Origin: Pristionchus mayeri
Lineage: Eukaryota > Nematoda > Chromadorea > Rhabditida > Neodiplogasteridae
NCBI GenBank assembly: GCA_036245805.1
Contig: BTRK01000006.1
Location: 53,561,257 to 53,625,256, forward strand
Reading direction: 5' to 3'
DNA: 64,000 nucleotides
Shown: positions 12,529 through 24,247 of the stretch, piece after piece
Numbering within the stretch: position 1 is the first letter of the stretch
Layout of the letters: every line of letters begins with the position of its first letter
The notes under the pieces: model-generated
What the model was told of the DNA's origin: nothing
Seen by the model: only the letters and a program-made list of their open reading frames with translations
The model's database searches: none
Translations under genes and position numbers: made by a program

Positions 12529-12787
12529 CTGAAACAACGAAATGTGATAAAGTGAACACAGAATGACAATTTAAAACAGAATAAATGAAGATTGAATAAA
12601 ATCGGGGTGAATAAAGATCGTGTGCAATCATTTCATCAGAATTTCATGGGTAGTGCAGTCTCGAGAGTGATGTAATTCAGAGAAAGGAAATCATTATGCT
12701 TCCTCGGACTGCTCTCTGCATTGTTTATCTCTTCATGTTAAGCTCTTGTGCCACCATTTCGTATCTGTTCGTTCGCTTTATCAGGGG
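12529..12787. promoter_or_regulatory. divergent intergenic region of the element's two genes
   Basis: This 259-bp spacer separates the 5' ends of the minus-strand transposase and the plus-strand unknown gene, so both promoters probably lie here. It is AT-rich. No specific TATA or initiator element can be singled out. Confidence 0.4.
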
Positions 12788-14509
12788 ATGTCGTACTGTC
12801 TAGTGAAGATAGATGATCACTACGATATTATCGATCGCACCCTGATCAAGGGCCCGGCTCTGGCATGGGAGGACATTCAAGTGAAGATTGGGAAGAATCT
12901 AGTCGACGCCGTGTACATCAATGGAAGGAGGAAGGAGGAGATGAATGATCTTCTGAAGACGGCTCTAGAGGGAGGGCTGAAGCCTCCTCGGAAGAGAAAG
13001 CCCTTGGTCAGAGTTGTATCACTTGGTCCTGTAATCTGTAATCACCTCATATGTATGCAGTTCGATGTTGTTCATCCGCTTGACGAGGGAGAAGAGGACG
13101 ATCGGTCATCTCGCCCTACTCGTGCAGCTGCGAGAGTGCCCCGTCTCGATTTCTCCCCTGTTCATCCTTTGAAGAAAGTGAAGACTGAGAGACTGAGAGG
13201 ACACTCTCTTCCCCCATTGGAAACAGACATTCCTGTTGTACCCCCCACCGTATTCCCTCCTCTGGGGAAGAAGAAAGGTGACGCAGCCACGGGATCTCTG
13301 AAAGCTTCCAAAAAACAATCGCAGTTCATCCCTTCTTCCTCAGGCGGTATGCATTTCACTTGTCATTCTCATTCTTTCTAGAAGCTCTTTGAAGGGCAGC
13401 CGTCAATGGGCATGATCTACGACTTGCTGGTGGGACTGAAGAGAGACTTCGAGTTGTCCGATAGGCAGGAGAGATTGGAAGAGACTTGTCGTGAGATCTA
13501 TAACGATACTGTTGGAGTACGACACGAGGTTAATTAGTTTTTGTCCACTATTTCTACTACCTAACATTTTTACTACTTCATCTCTCAGAGTCGTCGCCTA
13601 ACAGAGTGGACAAAGGAGGGATTGGAGAAAGTGGAGCAGCTAGTGAGTACGGTAGCTGATCTGAAGGAGCGCCTTCCCCCTCCCGAGAAAGGTCAGTCAG
13701 CCCTACATCTACAGCAATTCCTAATCGATGACCAACTGTTACCTCTGCAGCTCCTCTCTACGGAATCTACGAGGGAGTCACTGAAGAGATGGTCGATGCC
13801 ATCGACGACGAGAAGGAGAGCATCGAGACGTTCGGGGGGAAGCTCGATGTCCTTCTCTTCCATTCGACTACTACTCTCCACCAGCATCGCGATCAGGATA
13901 TGCTGGAGTGGCTGATCAAGGTACTTACACTTAATCGATTAAGTCTATTGATGCATTCACTTACCTCAGGTGGTCCTCTTTCGTCGTCGCATTCGAGTGG
14001 CGACACAGAAGGAGAGGTGGAGAGGGTTGATTCTCGGTAGGATCAACCACAATGCCAGAAAAGAGATTGCGAAGCAACAAGAGATGCGTCTACTGTCCCA
14101 GTCAGGGGGATCATCGACCTACTCCCCTCCTGTTCGACTCTCCTCATCCAGACCTTCCCGCACGGACACTCCTTTCCCTACCACTCCCAGTACCTCGTCC
14201 TCTCTCACTAGGTTTACCCAGTTCCAGTCCACTCCTCATGCTCCCTCTGCCCTATCTAGACAGAACTCGGTCCGCCGTACTTCACATGCTATTCGTCCCT
14301 CTCCTTCCCCCTCTGTTCTCCGTGTCACCTCTTCCGTTAGAAGACCATATTCATCTTCATCAATGTTCTCATCCTCAGAATATCATAATCATGAGTTCCA
14401 TAACCCTACTAGTTACATGAATGCTTCCTCCAGTAACTATCTCATCGATAATCGACCCAATCTCGATGAATACCCCGATGAGTACCCTGACTATGACTAT
14501 GATGAATAG
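12788..14509 (+). CDS. unknown 483-residue protein of the palindromic element
   Basis: Six exons: 12788-13006, 13061-13346, 13395-13528, 13589-13691, 13751-13920 and 13970-14509. Every junction is GT-AG and phase-consistent, with no internal stop. The order along the protein is a compact N-terminal domain (YCLVKIDDHYDIIDR, KYxA-like VDAVYINGRRKEEM), a basic and proline-rich linker, a helical and probably coiled-coil middle (DRQERLEETCREIYND), a basic segment ERWRGLILGRINHNARK, and a Ser/Pro/Arg-rich tail ending in acidic DEYPDYDYDE. I do not recognise the family. The N-terminal pattern and the W...IN...R segment weakly recall BEN-domain proteins, which is only a hint. Its intact frame beside a damaged transposase suggests selection or recent arrival. 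Confidence 0.7.
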
Positions 14510-14635
14510 ATATTTCTAATCCCCCGTATTTTTCTAATTGTTTCACCCCTGTTTTGTTGAGAGATAAACGAGAAGATTATTTGTGACTAAAACAATTTAT
14601 CGCAAAAAAATTACAAAGAAACTACCACAAAAAAC

Positions 14636-15123
14636 CTTGTTGAGGCGTCCGGTAAGGTTGACAACAATCTTGCCAGCGCGGTGGTCGTCGACGATCTAGA
14701 ACTCTCCGATGTATCCGTGCTTCATCATGACGGTCAGGAAACGGACGATGACCTGTAGATGTAATTAGTGAACCACTTGGAAGTTCCAGAAATTTTATAC
14801 ACCATCTCTAGACAAAAATATATGGAATATGCGTGTTTTATCAGGTTTGTGGAATAAATTTAAAGAAAGAGCGAAATGCGGGAGCCAAACGAAAAATCCG
14901 GCATAGATTCGCCTTGGAGAAACGCATTTGCTCATTTAATTTTAATAAACCAGCTCACAGACGAGTTCAAAAGGAAATAAAAATAAAATAGAGGATCGCT
15001 GTGAAGAACACACGAAAAGAAGTAAAGAAAGCGAACCTTGGAGCAAGGGCGGACGAGGACCTGGCGCTTTCCGCGCTTCTCGGCATTGTTGATGGTCTTA
15101 AGAGCATCGGCGAGTACGCTCAT
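14636..15123 (-). pseudogene. rps-22: rps-22 fragment, inner right copy with stop
   Basis: Exon 1 (15123-15037) and a shortened exon 2 (14752-14636) of uS8. Exon 2 has GAG changed to TAG within GEFEIVDD, giving a premature stop, and ends at GRLNK. It retains KIVVNL where the outer copies have KIVTNL, so the inner copy preserves the older state at that position. It has no counterpart in the left arm beyond the 49-nt stub. Confidence 0.85.
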
Positions 15124-16725
15124 GCGAGCCAGGGGGGCCGGCGCGACTGCAATCGAAAAGATGAACCAAAATCAAGATATTAATGATAACGAGATTAATC
15201 ATGATTGGGTTTAGAAGCGTTCAAAACAAGCGCGCGCACTCGTTATTGATATTTTTTAAATAGCGAAATGCGTGAGTCAAAGTAAAAATTCGGCATAGCA
15301 TCACCTTCCAGTGCACATTCGCTTGTTTTAAAATTATAAAAAAAGTTTGTAATTTTTGAAACAAAAAAATGCGAAGGAAAACAAAATTTGGGCATAGTTT
15401 ACCCTCCTAAAGTGAATCAAAAAACAGAAGATAAATGCAAATAAATAAATGAAAAAAAACCTGATTGGAGAGACAACCGAGCACTTGTTGAGGCGTCCGG
15501 TAAGGTTGGTAACAATCTTGCCAGCTCGGTGGTCGTCGACGATCTCGAACTCTCCGATGTATCCGTGCTTCATCATGACGGTCAGGAAACGGACGATGAC
15601 CTGAAGATGTAATTACTGAACCACTTGGAAGTTCCAGAAATTTCCTACACCATCTCTAGACAAAAATAGGTGGAACATGCGTGTTTGATCGGATATATTT
15701 GGAATGAATTTAAAGAAAAAGCGAAATGCGTGAGTCCTAAAAATCCGCCATAGCTTCGCCTCCAAGAGACAGATTTGCACGATTTAATTATAATAAACCA
15801 GTTCTCACACGAGTTCACAAGGAAAGCAAAATAAAGTAGAGCATAAATTGTCCAAATAGAGATTTAATATTCGTGCCCTGTGAAGAACACACGAGAAGAA
15901 GTAAAGAAAGCGAACCTTGGAGCAAGGGCGGACGAGGACCTGGCGCTTTCCGCGCTTCTCGGCATTGTTGATGGTCTTAAGAGCATCGGCGAGTACGCTC
16001 ATGCGAGCCAGGGGGGCAACAGTGATATTACGAACACACGCGTTTCATCGTTTTGCAATATGAAAAACAGCGAGATGCGGGAGTCAAATTAAAAATTCGG
16101 CATGGATTCGCCTTCCAGATTCGCATTCACTCGTTTTTAATCATTATAAATGCACTGTCGAGCGACTAAACAATAAATTTTGCAACAAAAAGAGGAAAAA
16201 CATGCGAACCTAACTTATCCACTATCTGCCACGTGCGTATTCCGCGTGGGGGCCACTTGGGGCTACCCCCACGCCAGCTCGAAGCAAATTACCTGAAAAA
16301 TGCTAAGAGAAGAAAAGAATTTAAAAGAAAAGAAATGAAAAGAAAACTTATCGTCCAAAATCGTCCCTGCAGCTGCTCCAGGCGGAGCAGCAGCATCCCA
16401 ACGGCCTCTCGCTGGGTCTCCAGCTCGCTGAAGCAGAAAAATCGACAATTCGAGCAATATAACATGACAAACAACCGAAAATTGTGGAAAAATGATGGGA
16501 AAGTTTAAATGCTGCCAAATCCTCTTTGGCAAATAGTAATTCGCACAACCGGCTACCGTAATTTTATCGTTTTTGCCAAATTCTGGCAAAATTATTGATT
16601 TTTATTTTTTTCAAAAAATCAAATCGCAATAGGGAAGCGATAAGGTACGCAATGAGTATAATAACGACTCATGAAGTTGAATTTTGAATGTTTTTCCACT
16701 CGCTAAACACAGATTCGATATGATA
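15097..16725 (-). repeat. right arm of the 7.1-kb palindrome
   Basis: Inverse copy of 9607-11236. Small differences between arms, such as the CTGCAGCTGC versus CTGCTGCTGC change in the GC-rich exon-like segment and changes near 16535, show two genuine diverging copies and argue against an assembly echo. Confidence 0.9.
15461..16002 (-). pseudogene. rps-22: rps-22 exons 1-2, outer right copy
   Basis: Mirror of 10331-10872: exon 1 16002-15916 and exon 2 15600-15461, with the same KIVTNL variant. The gene's 3' exon is missing here too. Together with the inner right copy it forms a head-to-tail tandem of exon pairs. Confidence 0.9.
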
Positions 16726-17131
16726 CTGAACCGTACCGAATTCGTTCCGCAATATTTGTTCGGTACGATAATAAGTTAAAACCCTGCGCTTTCAATAAAC
16801 TTCCCGGAGCACCCCTTTAAGTTATCAAACAATCGTTATTATGGTTGTTCACTTGCATCACAAATAATGCGACTTCGCAAATTCCGATTTGCCTAGGGTA
16901 GCGCCCTTCTCACTTATTCCCTTCATATCACGATTCTCACGAGAGAATCGAATTGATTAGTTAAAGAATGGAACCATCTCATATATTTATTAAACTCCAT
17001 AATTTCACGAGAAAATGCGAACGAATAATCCCTGAAGTTCTACTAGCCATTTCCATCCAAGTGGCCTCATTTAGTTGCATGTCTTCCCCGGTGAAGACGC
17101 CGTCCTTTCTAACATTATGAGATGATGTCTA
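16726..17131. other. spacer, nothing firm
   Basis: The flank of the palindrome contains GAACCGTACCGAATTCG-like bases directly after the symmetry ends. An open minus-strand stretch at about 17110-16990 (KDGVFTGEDMQLNEATW) could be an exon, but it does not join in phase with its neighbours. Confidence 0.3.
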
Positions 17132-17404
17132 TCAAACAAAGTCAGATGAGGGTGAATCTCGGTGCCATTCGTTGTAGTATTTCTGGAAATGAAGAATGTG
17201 ATGAGCATAATATAGTAATTATATAAAATTTTGATGCTGTATGGTGGAAAAGATCAATGACCAAACATAGAAAAAACAAACTAACCGTCAGCACCACTTC
17301 AGCATTACATGGAACGTGGATGAGAAAACCTAGAAGGTCTCCTGTGCAGATTGATGTTATTCTGATAGCTGATGCTGCACTTATCTGCTGTATCTTTGTC
17401 TTCT
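17132..17404 (-). CDS. possible two-exon gene fragment, unknown
   Basis: After a GAATGCAG acceptor an open exon (17404-17286) reads KTKIQQISAASAIRITSI through LGFLIHVPCNAEVVLT and ends at a GT donor in phase 0. A following TTTCCAG exon (17182-17132) adds KYYNEWHRDSPSSDFV and a stop. The composition is protein-like but I recognise no family. It could be the 3' end of a gene or chance. Confidence 0.3.
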
Positions 17405-17985
17405 CTGCATTCAGCAATACGGTTATTTTCTATTCCGATTATTTACTTTTCTGATTAAAATTTTTTTTCGAGAATTGACTTTCCCAAAAAGCATTATCCG
17501 AAATTGCATATTCCGAGACCTTTGTTCCGAGCTCGATCATTCCCACTCTCTCCTTCCCAACTGATCGGTTACGAGAAAATTATTTATATAATTAAATTTC
17601 CCACAGCACCTTTTCCAATGAAACATATTACAAATTAATTTATCCTGGATTTTTCTTCTCGAACTTTCATTTACGAAATTAAATTGATAAATCGGGATAG
17701 TACCAACAAAACGGTAATTTTCTGATTAGTTGATTTAACTCATTGATGGAGTATACAGCGTGATAAAAATATTTAGTTTGTGAAGTGAGAACAAATTTTC
17801 ACCGAGAAGCAAGTAAGCGATTGAGAGATAACATTCGGAAAAGTGATGACATGCAAGTGATTACACTATTCGTGTAAATCTCGTTCACTAAGGGTGGAGG
17901 TCGAAAAAGTGTCAACAGTGGATTACTACTATACAACTTGAAGAAGATGATAACCTTTCTCATTTTATATTCTTCATTCCGTTTA

Positions 17986-18174
17986 TTAATTTATTACTAA
18001 TCCTCTCGGGCTAGCAGCAAGCCGTTGTACCATGTACTTTGGATTGCTGGTGTGGCCAGTGAGTCCTCCCTTCTCCACTGCTTCTTCAGTACTGTGCGCG
18101 TACACCCTATCGTTTTGAGTGTTCATCTCCCCCTCCAAAGTTAAGATTTTCTCATCAGAGAAAACATTACTCAA
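17986..18174 (-). pseudogene. Tc1/mariner transposase remnant
   Basis: The translation contains NVFSDEKILTLEGEMNTQND, then RVYAHS and NPKYMVQ. This corresponds to the conserved FSDEK...F..E...N.QNDR...P.SVMVW region of nematode mariner-type transposases around the first catalytic Asp. The rest of the enzyme is missing, and the SVMVWG motif is replaced by KYMVQ. Confidence 0.65.
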
Positions 18175-18634
18175 ATGCTCGTCTCTGCGACATCTCTCCT
18201 AGAGAAGATATCATCGATTCACGATCCCAGTATTTTCAGGATTCATTTGACTAACATTTAAGTCAACTCACCGGACGGAAATCTAAAGTTTAAACCAAAC
18301 GAGTGGGAAGTGAAAATGCCCAATGATCGCTTTTGCAAGCGAGAAATCGGAAGACGGTTGCAGGAAAAAATACTATTATTTGGTTGCATGTGATGATTCA
18401 TTGCGGTGCAACTTCGTTAAAATATTGAACATGTGTTCTTCAAAATCAATGTATTTTCTTGTGGTGACTTCCTCCCTTACACTCAAAAAACACTCTAAAA
18501 CAAATCATTCGTCGCCGCTCGGACAGGGGGAATGGGTCGGAATGAGTGTTTTCCCTGTAAATGGAAATCTCTGTTTTAAGGTGTTAAAGTTCGAAGGTCC
18601 CCTAGATAAAAATCGTGATTTTTTTTCTAAAGTA

Positions 18635-19599
18635 TCATGCTGGAAAGAAAGTAATGTTAGATTTGGGCCGTGAGGTTTGAACCTGCCTGGTCGTCTTTGC
18701 GTTAAACATTTCAAGCTGACTTGATATCATATATTAGCGTATTATTTGGCCAATGCAAGCATATGTTCAAATCGCATCAGGCTTTATGAGTATACGGAAT
18801 AAATAAAGTTTTTCCAAATGTGATATTTCAACAATGTTTAAAAATATTTTCCGACACTTGTATTTTGCGGGAAAAAATAATTGAATATTATCATTTAGTA
18901 TTGTGAGAAGCCCGTTTGAAGTACTCTCGAAAAATAGGTCCGATGTCATCACTGCCTCAACATGGTACTATTTACAGACAGACCATTGAATTCAAACCGT
19001 ACCAAGGTAACACCTATCCAGCGATATTGTTCGGGAAGTTGTCTAATATTCAATTTCCGATGCTCAAATTTCATGGTCAGGGTGATGGACGCTGCATCTT
19101 TTGGTAGAAGTATTGCATCCTTATGTAAATACAATTGTATACTGATCATGTGCGGCGCTTTCTATTTTACTACCTTTGAGATCCATGCACCTATTGTGGT
19201 GAATGCATGGTAATCACAAGCGGTTCTCTTGCCGTTCCGTGAGGGTCAAGTTTCCAAAGGAAGGTATTTCAAACATGCTTTTGGCAGAGGATCAGATGCA
19301 AATGTTGTTTAGTAATATACATATTTAATACTTTTCATATATACCGTGAAATTTGCCATATCTTAGCTATCCATGGATTGCTGGGACAAAACCTTATCAG
19401 GCGAACACCCCATTGATGCATCTTTGACTTCGTCTTTTGGCTTCAATACCAATTGGATTGAGTGGAACTAATGTGCGATGAAAATAGTATCCACGCACTA
19501 AACAATCATTCATAACAATGATAATCGGGCGCCAACAAAAGATGGGGTATAGCAGAATCGAAAATTTGAAAATCTAACATTACTTTCTTTCCAACCTGA
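18635..19599. mobile_element. mariner-like non-autonomous element, 965 bp
   Basis: The termini are TCATGCTGGAAAGAAAGTAA on the left and the complement of TCAGGTTGGAAAGAAAGTAA on the right, each next to TA. The motif resembles the AGGTTGG-starting ends of mariner elements. No transposase is encoded. The 116-codon plus frame that enters the left end is probably fortuitous. Confidence 0.6.
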
Positions 19600-19601
19600 T
19601 A

Positions 19602-20970
19602 GTATTCACCAAGGACAATAACATATCCAAAAATTGGAGAGGGATATCCGTGATATCCGTGAAATATTTTTTTTGAAATTTCATAAACAATTAAAATTTT
19701 CGAATTTGCATACACCATTGACATAGATCAATTCAGCATTCCAATTTTAGTCTAAAACCAAGTTTTGAGCAGATTCTTGGTCGATTCCAGTAAGTTACGC
19801 TCAAAAATGTTCGAAATGGCCTAACTTAGTAAATTAGTAAATTATGCTAATTATTTTTTCAAGAAAATTGAAATACAAGAATCGATAGAGCAACTCAAGA
19901 GCTATCAGATCCTGTGAAAATCCCAGGCACCGTTTTTCGCCTGTTCCTTCTGGAATGCGATTCTTAGGCGAACGCACTGATATGTAACACCGAAGAATCT
20001 TTTAAGCTTAGGTACACAGACAGTCTAAAGTTACTAATAACAGTTCATTTTAAATTATAAATTAATTTTATGCAAGTACAAACATTCAGATGAAGCGGCT
20101 GGCACTCGACATAGAAATGAGGTCGGAAATATGCAGTTGAACGATTTGAACTGAAAGCTGATGTTAATTTTGTTTTTTTAAAATTCATTTTTGAAGCTTC
20201 TATTGGAGGGCGAGCCCTCACTAAGATTACGTTGAATCTCAATGTTTAGGGAATATTAATTATTTTCAACATTAAATGATTTGCTTATATCACGCCTCTC
20301 ACGAGAGACTGTGGGAATGGTTAAATCTGTTCTAATAAATGTTGAGCATTTTCAGGCACAATTAACCTCTGAGTGACCCCAACTCGCTCTATAGATCTAT
20401 CAAAAAAAAATGTATCTAAATCCTATTTGAACGGTGGTACATTTCAGGCCGATTTCTTTAAAAATATATTCGCAAATGAAAATTTTTCACATGGTACAGC
20501 TCAGCGAAAACTTTCGAATGAGTGTCTCAGGATGCACAAAATGTATTCGAACATATTTCGTCATTCCCAGAGTCAGATTGATTTTATCGTGAGATGAGTG
20601 ATATGCTTGATATCACTCCTTCTAGTAAGGGTACAAATGTTTATAAAAGCGCATATATTACCACACTGTCGTCGGCTAGATATGCACAATTTCCTTGACT
20701 GAAATCCGGGTTCCCTTAATTATGCAATGAATATTTTAGAAATTAATTGTTAGGTCTACGTAGCACACCTCAGATACACATGATACAAGATCGTCAGAAT
20801 ATCTAAAATGGAAATCGAAATACCGTCTTCGAAGTTCGTGTAGTCCACTGGCGTCCTGTCGCTCCATTTACATGCAAATTCAGTTGTGCACTTGATTCCG
20901 ATTAGTGGTCTAGTGTGCTGGGAGATAGCGGCGATATGTCGAGATTCCTAGTATTTATCATTGATTGATA
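19602..20970. other. no supported gene
   Basis: AT-rich spacer. At about 20287 it carries another copy of the ATATCACG-CTCACGAGAG motif also seen near 3966 and 16926. Nothing else could be supported. Confidence 0.4.
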
Positions 20971-23138
20971 TTAGGTTGGTGCAAAAGTGTCTGACTATTT
21001 TCATGTTTTGGCATTTTGACCTCCCCAGTTCGTTTAATTTTGCCAATCAATTAATTATTTTTCTCAATTTATGAGGGCTTGGGAATGCTTTTTAATTAAC
21101 ACTAACCCGAGCCAATTCGATTGGTAACGATGGCAATATTCACAGTCAAAGTCTTCATTGTTCATATCTTGCCATACTTTTTAATTGTTCATATCTCCAA
21201 GGAGAAATGTGAGAACGGCAAACGTGAAGGACTATTAAAAAGCCCAACTCATGAGTATATTGCCACACTCTGTACAAATTCATGAACACGAAATGCCTGC
21301 TTAAAATTTGGATCAAAGTGTCAGAAAATTCTAATTGGAAATTTCCTACTTCGTGTTTGCTAGCACTGTATTCGTATAGATCGCGGAGGACTGCCCAATT
21401 GTGGTTGATTATATTCTATCAGGTTGGAACAAAAGTTTTGCACGATTTTCAAATTTTTGTTTCCAGCAAACTCTGTCCTCTATTTTCAAAATTATTAAAT
21501 ATTGTTTCGTGTATTCGTTGAGGGCTTGGATACTCTTTCTATCACACATTAGTATTACCCATACCATTTGATATTGTGGCGACATTTGAAAGTCAAAGTT
21601 ACTACATTTGAGAATTGAACTACATAATTTTGGGGTCTGCTCTCTATGGATATCGATGATAATGCAAATATCAAGGTATATTTGTAAAGTGTGATGAACA
21701 GGCATCATAAAATAGTATGAAAATGGGGATCACCACAAATGGCATTCCAGAAACTTGGTCAGTTTTGATCTCTCGTCAAAAGGGGCTTGGTATGAGTTAG
21801 TTGAATTCACTGCATACCCGTAGCCGTAAGTCTATCGATCTCAAATACATTTAAACTTTAAGTACCTTACATGGTAAGCTCACAATTATTTTCGTGTGGA
21901 CATACAATGCTTCTATTAGAAAATACAATTTTGCATACTCAGATACTGATATTAGAGTGTCGAAATTGATGTTTCCATGAATGGCATGTTTCCAGCATAA
22001 AAGGAAGGTTAGATTTTATATGGTTAACTAAACAAGCAACTCTTACTCTATCACTTATTGGCTTGGCCGAGTCAGGGGATAGCTTCCTTTTGAGGAGATC
22101 GACTCGAATAATGTACACCGAATTTCAATATTTTGGCTGTGATGACCATGATTCAAAATTTCAGAAAATATTAATTTTCTAGGAGTGGAAAATGATATGC
22201 TCCAACATTTCTTTATGTTATAGAGCCCCAAGGTAGTTTATGAAAAAGCACTTAAGATCAAGCCAGCATAATTGATTGTCGAGGCAATAACAGCGATCCA
22301 TTGAGTAACCTTATTTCTCGAATGTTGGAATTTAATGGTCTGTAAACCTTGCTAAATTAAAGCAGCATCAACTAGATCCTACATAGCTTTAGAGAGAACT
22401 GCCAACGGGCTTTTCACTCCACTATGTGAGATTATACAATGATTTTTTCTGTCCGAATAGGAGCGTGGTAAACAAATGTCCATGTTACTCAACAATTTCA
22501 CATTTAACGAAACCTGCTTTTTTTCGCAAACCCTCATAGCAGGATTCGATTCGAAGTAGCGTATATATTTTACAAATAGTCCCTAAATATATTCTATCCG
22601 GTTAGATCGACCCTATTAAAGTGAAGCCTCTTAAGCAATTTCAAACTTCATGGCCGAAATCGTGCAAAACTTTTGTTCCAACCTAATACCTACCGTCCTT
22701 AGTATACAGTTACATTTGCAATTGAATTCATTCATCAATGAGCGAACGGGACATTTCGAAACCGCGATTCACCCAATTGGAACGTCGGAATCAGGATTTT
22801 CTATTATCTTTCTACTCACTCGCATTGAAGATCTTTATTTTTATGCTTAACTGAACAATCAACTCTTGCTCTACTACTGACATATTGGGCAAATTCGGTA
22901 GGTCACAAATATTCGAAAAGTAGAGCTCAATCAAAAAAACTGAAAAACGCGAATTTCCGGCATTTTCTATTATAAAGTTATTTTCTCCTGCTAAGGAAAG
23001 ACTAGATCTAATACAATTTTATTACGAAAGTCCACTATTACTGAGTTAACTAAAACTATAGAGAAATTACAGAAAATCGAAATATGCAAGCAGAAATAAC
23101 GAAAAAATAAATAGTCAGAAACTTTTGCACCAACCTAA
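20971..23138. mobile_element. mariner-like element interrupted by a relative
   Basis: The ends TTAGGTTGGTGCAAAAGT and its complement are flanked by TA on both sides. This terminal sequence is characteristic of mariner elements (cecropia/MADE1-like ends). Without the nested copy it is about 0.9 kb and has no transposase frame. Its inner sequence resembles the nested element (for example GAGGGCTTGG and CAACTCTT blocks), so both belong to one non-autonomous family. Confidence 0.85.
21419..22686. mobile_element. nested mariner-like element, 1268 bp
   Basis: The ends TCAGGTTGGAACAAAAGTTT and the complement are TA-flanked, inside the element at 20971-23138. The length is that of a full mariner, but no DDD/DDE transposase is legible in any frame. 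It is a decayed or derivative copy. Confidence 0.8.
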
Positions 23139-23908
23139 TATTTCTCGACTTTCTCACGAGAATTGAGCTCTGCCAGGGAAATTAAGGATAATCACCACGA
23201 TTTTCGTGCGTTTTCCCGAAAACTGTCAACTTTATTTTCCAACGGAAATGATACAGCGCAATCGGTGTTGCATTCGCTCGTCGCTAAATCAGTTTGCGCG
23301 TGCATATTCCCACGCAACAGACATGAAGCAATTGCGATTTACATGTAATACATAGATGTACTGCTCCTGAATCACACTCTAAAAATGATACAAATTACCT
23401 CATATTTTAAGCTTAAAATAAACATGCACTGCTATAACCAATTCACGCCATCTTCCCGGGAAGACTGAGCCAGAGAATCAGAAATAACATCGGGAAACGT
23501 TCATATTTGGGCAGGATCATGCTTACTATGAATGGATGCGAGATGTCCTCCATCTTTCCTGCATGCCTCCTCCGCGTCATCGTATGCGCGTTCATCTCTC
23601 TCATCTCTCGACGAGTATGCCTGTAAATTGGCTTACTCATTATGAATGACAAGGCCTACCTTCCTAATGATGCCACATGGATCCATCATAATCTTCGCTT
23701 TAATGGGTTTATTAGAGCAAACATTTTTTCACCGGGGGGGGGGGGGCAAAAGCCCAACAGATCGCCGTTCGCTGGAGATTTGATCTAGCAATTTCGGATT
23801 TATTTATTTATGCCCTCTGTTACATCACTCTGATTAGACCCTCTAACTAGGCGATCTTGAGTTTCACACTACATCATCTTATAGGGGTTCATACTATGAA
23901 CTTCATAG
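23139..23908. other. spacer with G-run repeat
   Basis: No gene is visible. CACCGGGGGGGG (G-run, about 23732) is followed by CAAAAGC and a weakly conserved stretch to about 23870. A similar block starts at about 34688. The two are probably copies of one short repeat. Confidence 0.45.
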
Positions 23909-24247
23909 CCCAAATTTGAAAAATTCAGCGGACAATTATGGTTAAACAAACACCAAATATCGTACCCAATCGATTCCAACCCTCATGGGAAAGATTTTTC
24001 CATCTCATCCCCGCAACCCATCCAACTCAGAGTCGAGCAGGGAGTGTTCAAGCACCTCGAGTGTTGGAATCGTTTGGTTTCCCTAACTGAAATCAGTCAC
24101 CCTGAAACAATCGCGATTGATCGTGATGGTTCTGTCGTTTGCGAGATCGCGGAGTTCTTGATCCCAAATCTGAGAGTAGTAGGGCAAGCATGGGGTCGTA
24201 TCCCTGAAAATAATATATTACTCATAAAGCGAGTTAATCATGTTTAA
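23909..24247 (+). CDS. unassigned open exon of up to 112 codons
   Basis: An open frame runs from just after a stop, possibly entering at the AATTCAG acceptor near 23937, to TAA at 24247. It includes PIQLRVEQGVFKHLECWNRL and EIAEFLIPNLRVVGQAWGR. The composition is like a globular protein and a donor-like GT follows GGGTC. No start codon, family or neighbouring exons are evident, so it may be a gene fragment. Confidence 0.3.
   Translation, partial: PKFEKFSGQLWLNKHQISYPIDSNPHGKDFSISSPQPIQLRVEQGVFKHLECWNRLVSLTEISHPETIAIDRDGSVVCEIAEFLIPNLRVVGQAWGRIPENNILLIKRVNHV

Larger units (their letters stand above)
9607..16725. mobile_element. 7.1-kb palindromic element with rps-22 arms
   Basis: The left arm 9607-11236 is repeated in inverse orientation at 15097-16725, giving 1.63-kb arms at very high identity with scattered single-base differences. 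Both outer ends start GTATCATATCGAATCTGTG. The arms carry exons of ribosomal protein uS8 and an unrelated exon-like segment. The 3.9-kb centre holds a Tc1/mariner-type transposase gene (minus) and a six-exon gene of unknown function (plus). This has the architecture of a long-terminal-inverted-repeat DNA transposon that captured host sequence. No target duplication could be recognised, so the outer ends are defined only by loss of symmetry. Confidence 0.75.

Noticed and set aside
9607..16725. Palindrome as an assembly echo of one strand
   Set aside because: The arms differ by scattered substitutions, and the right arm has a whole extra exon pair. The giant palindrome arms likewise differ in repeat copy number.
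17286..17404. Reverse transcriptase fragment (NAEKTKI resembles a common RT motif)
   Set aside because: No YxDD or other RT motif follows, and the downstream residues do not fit.
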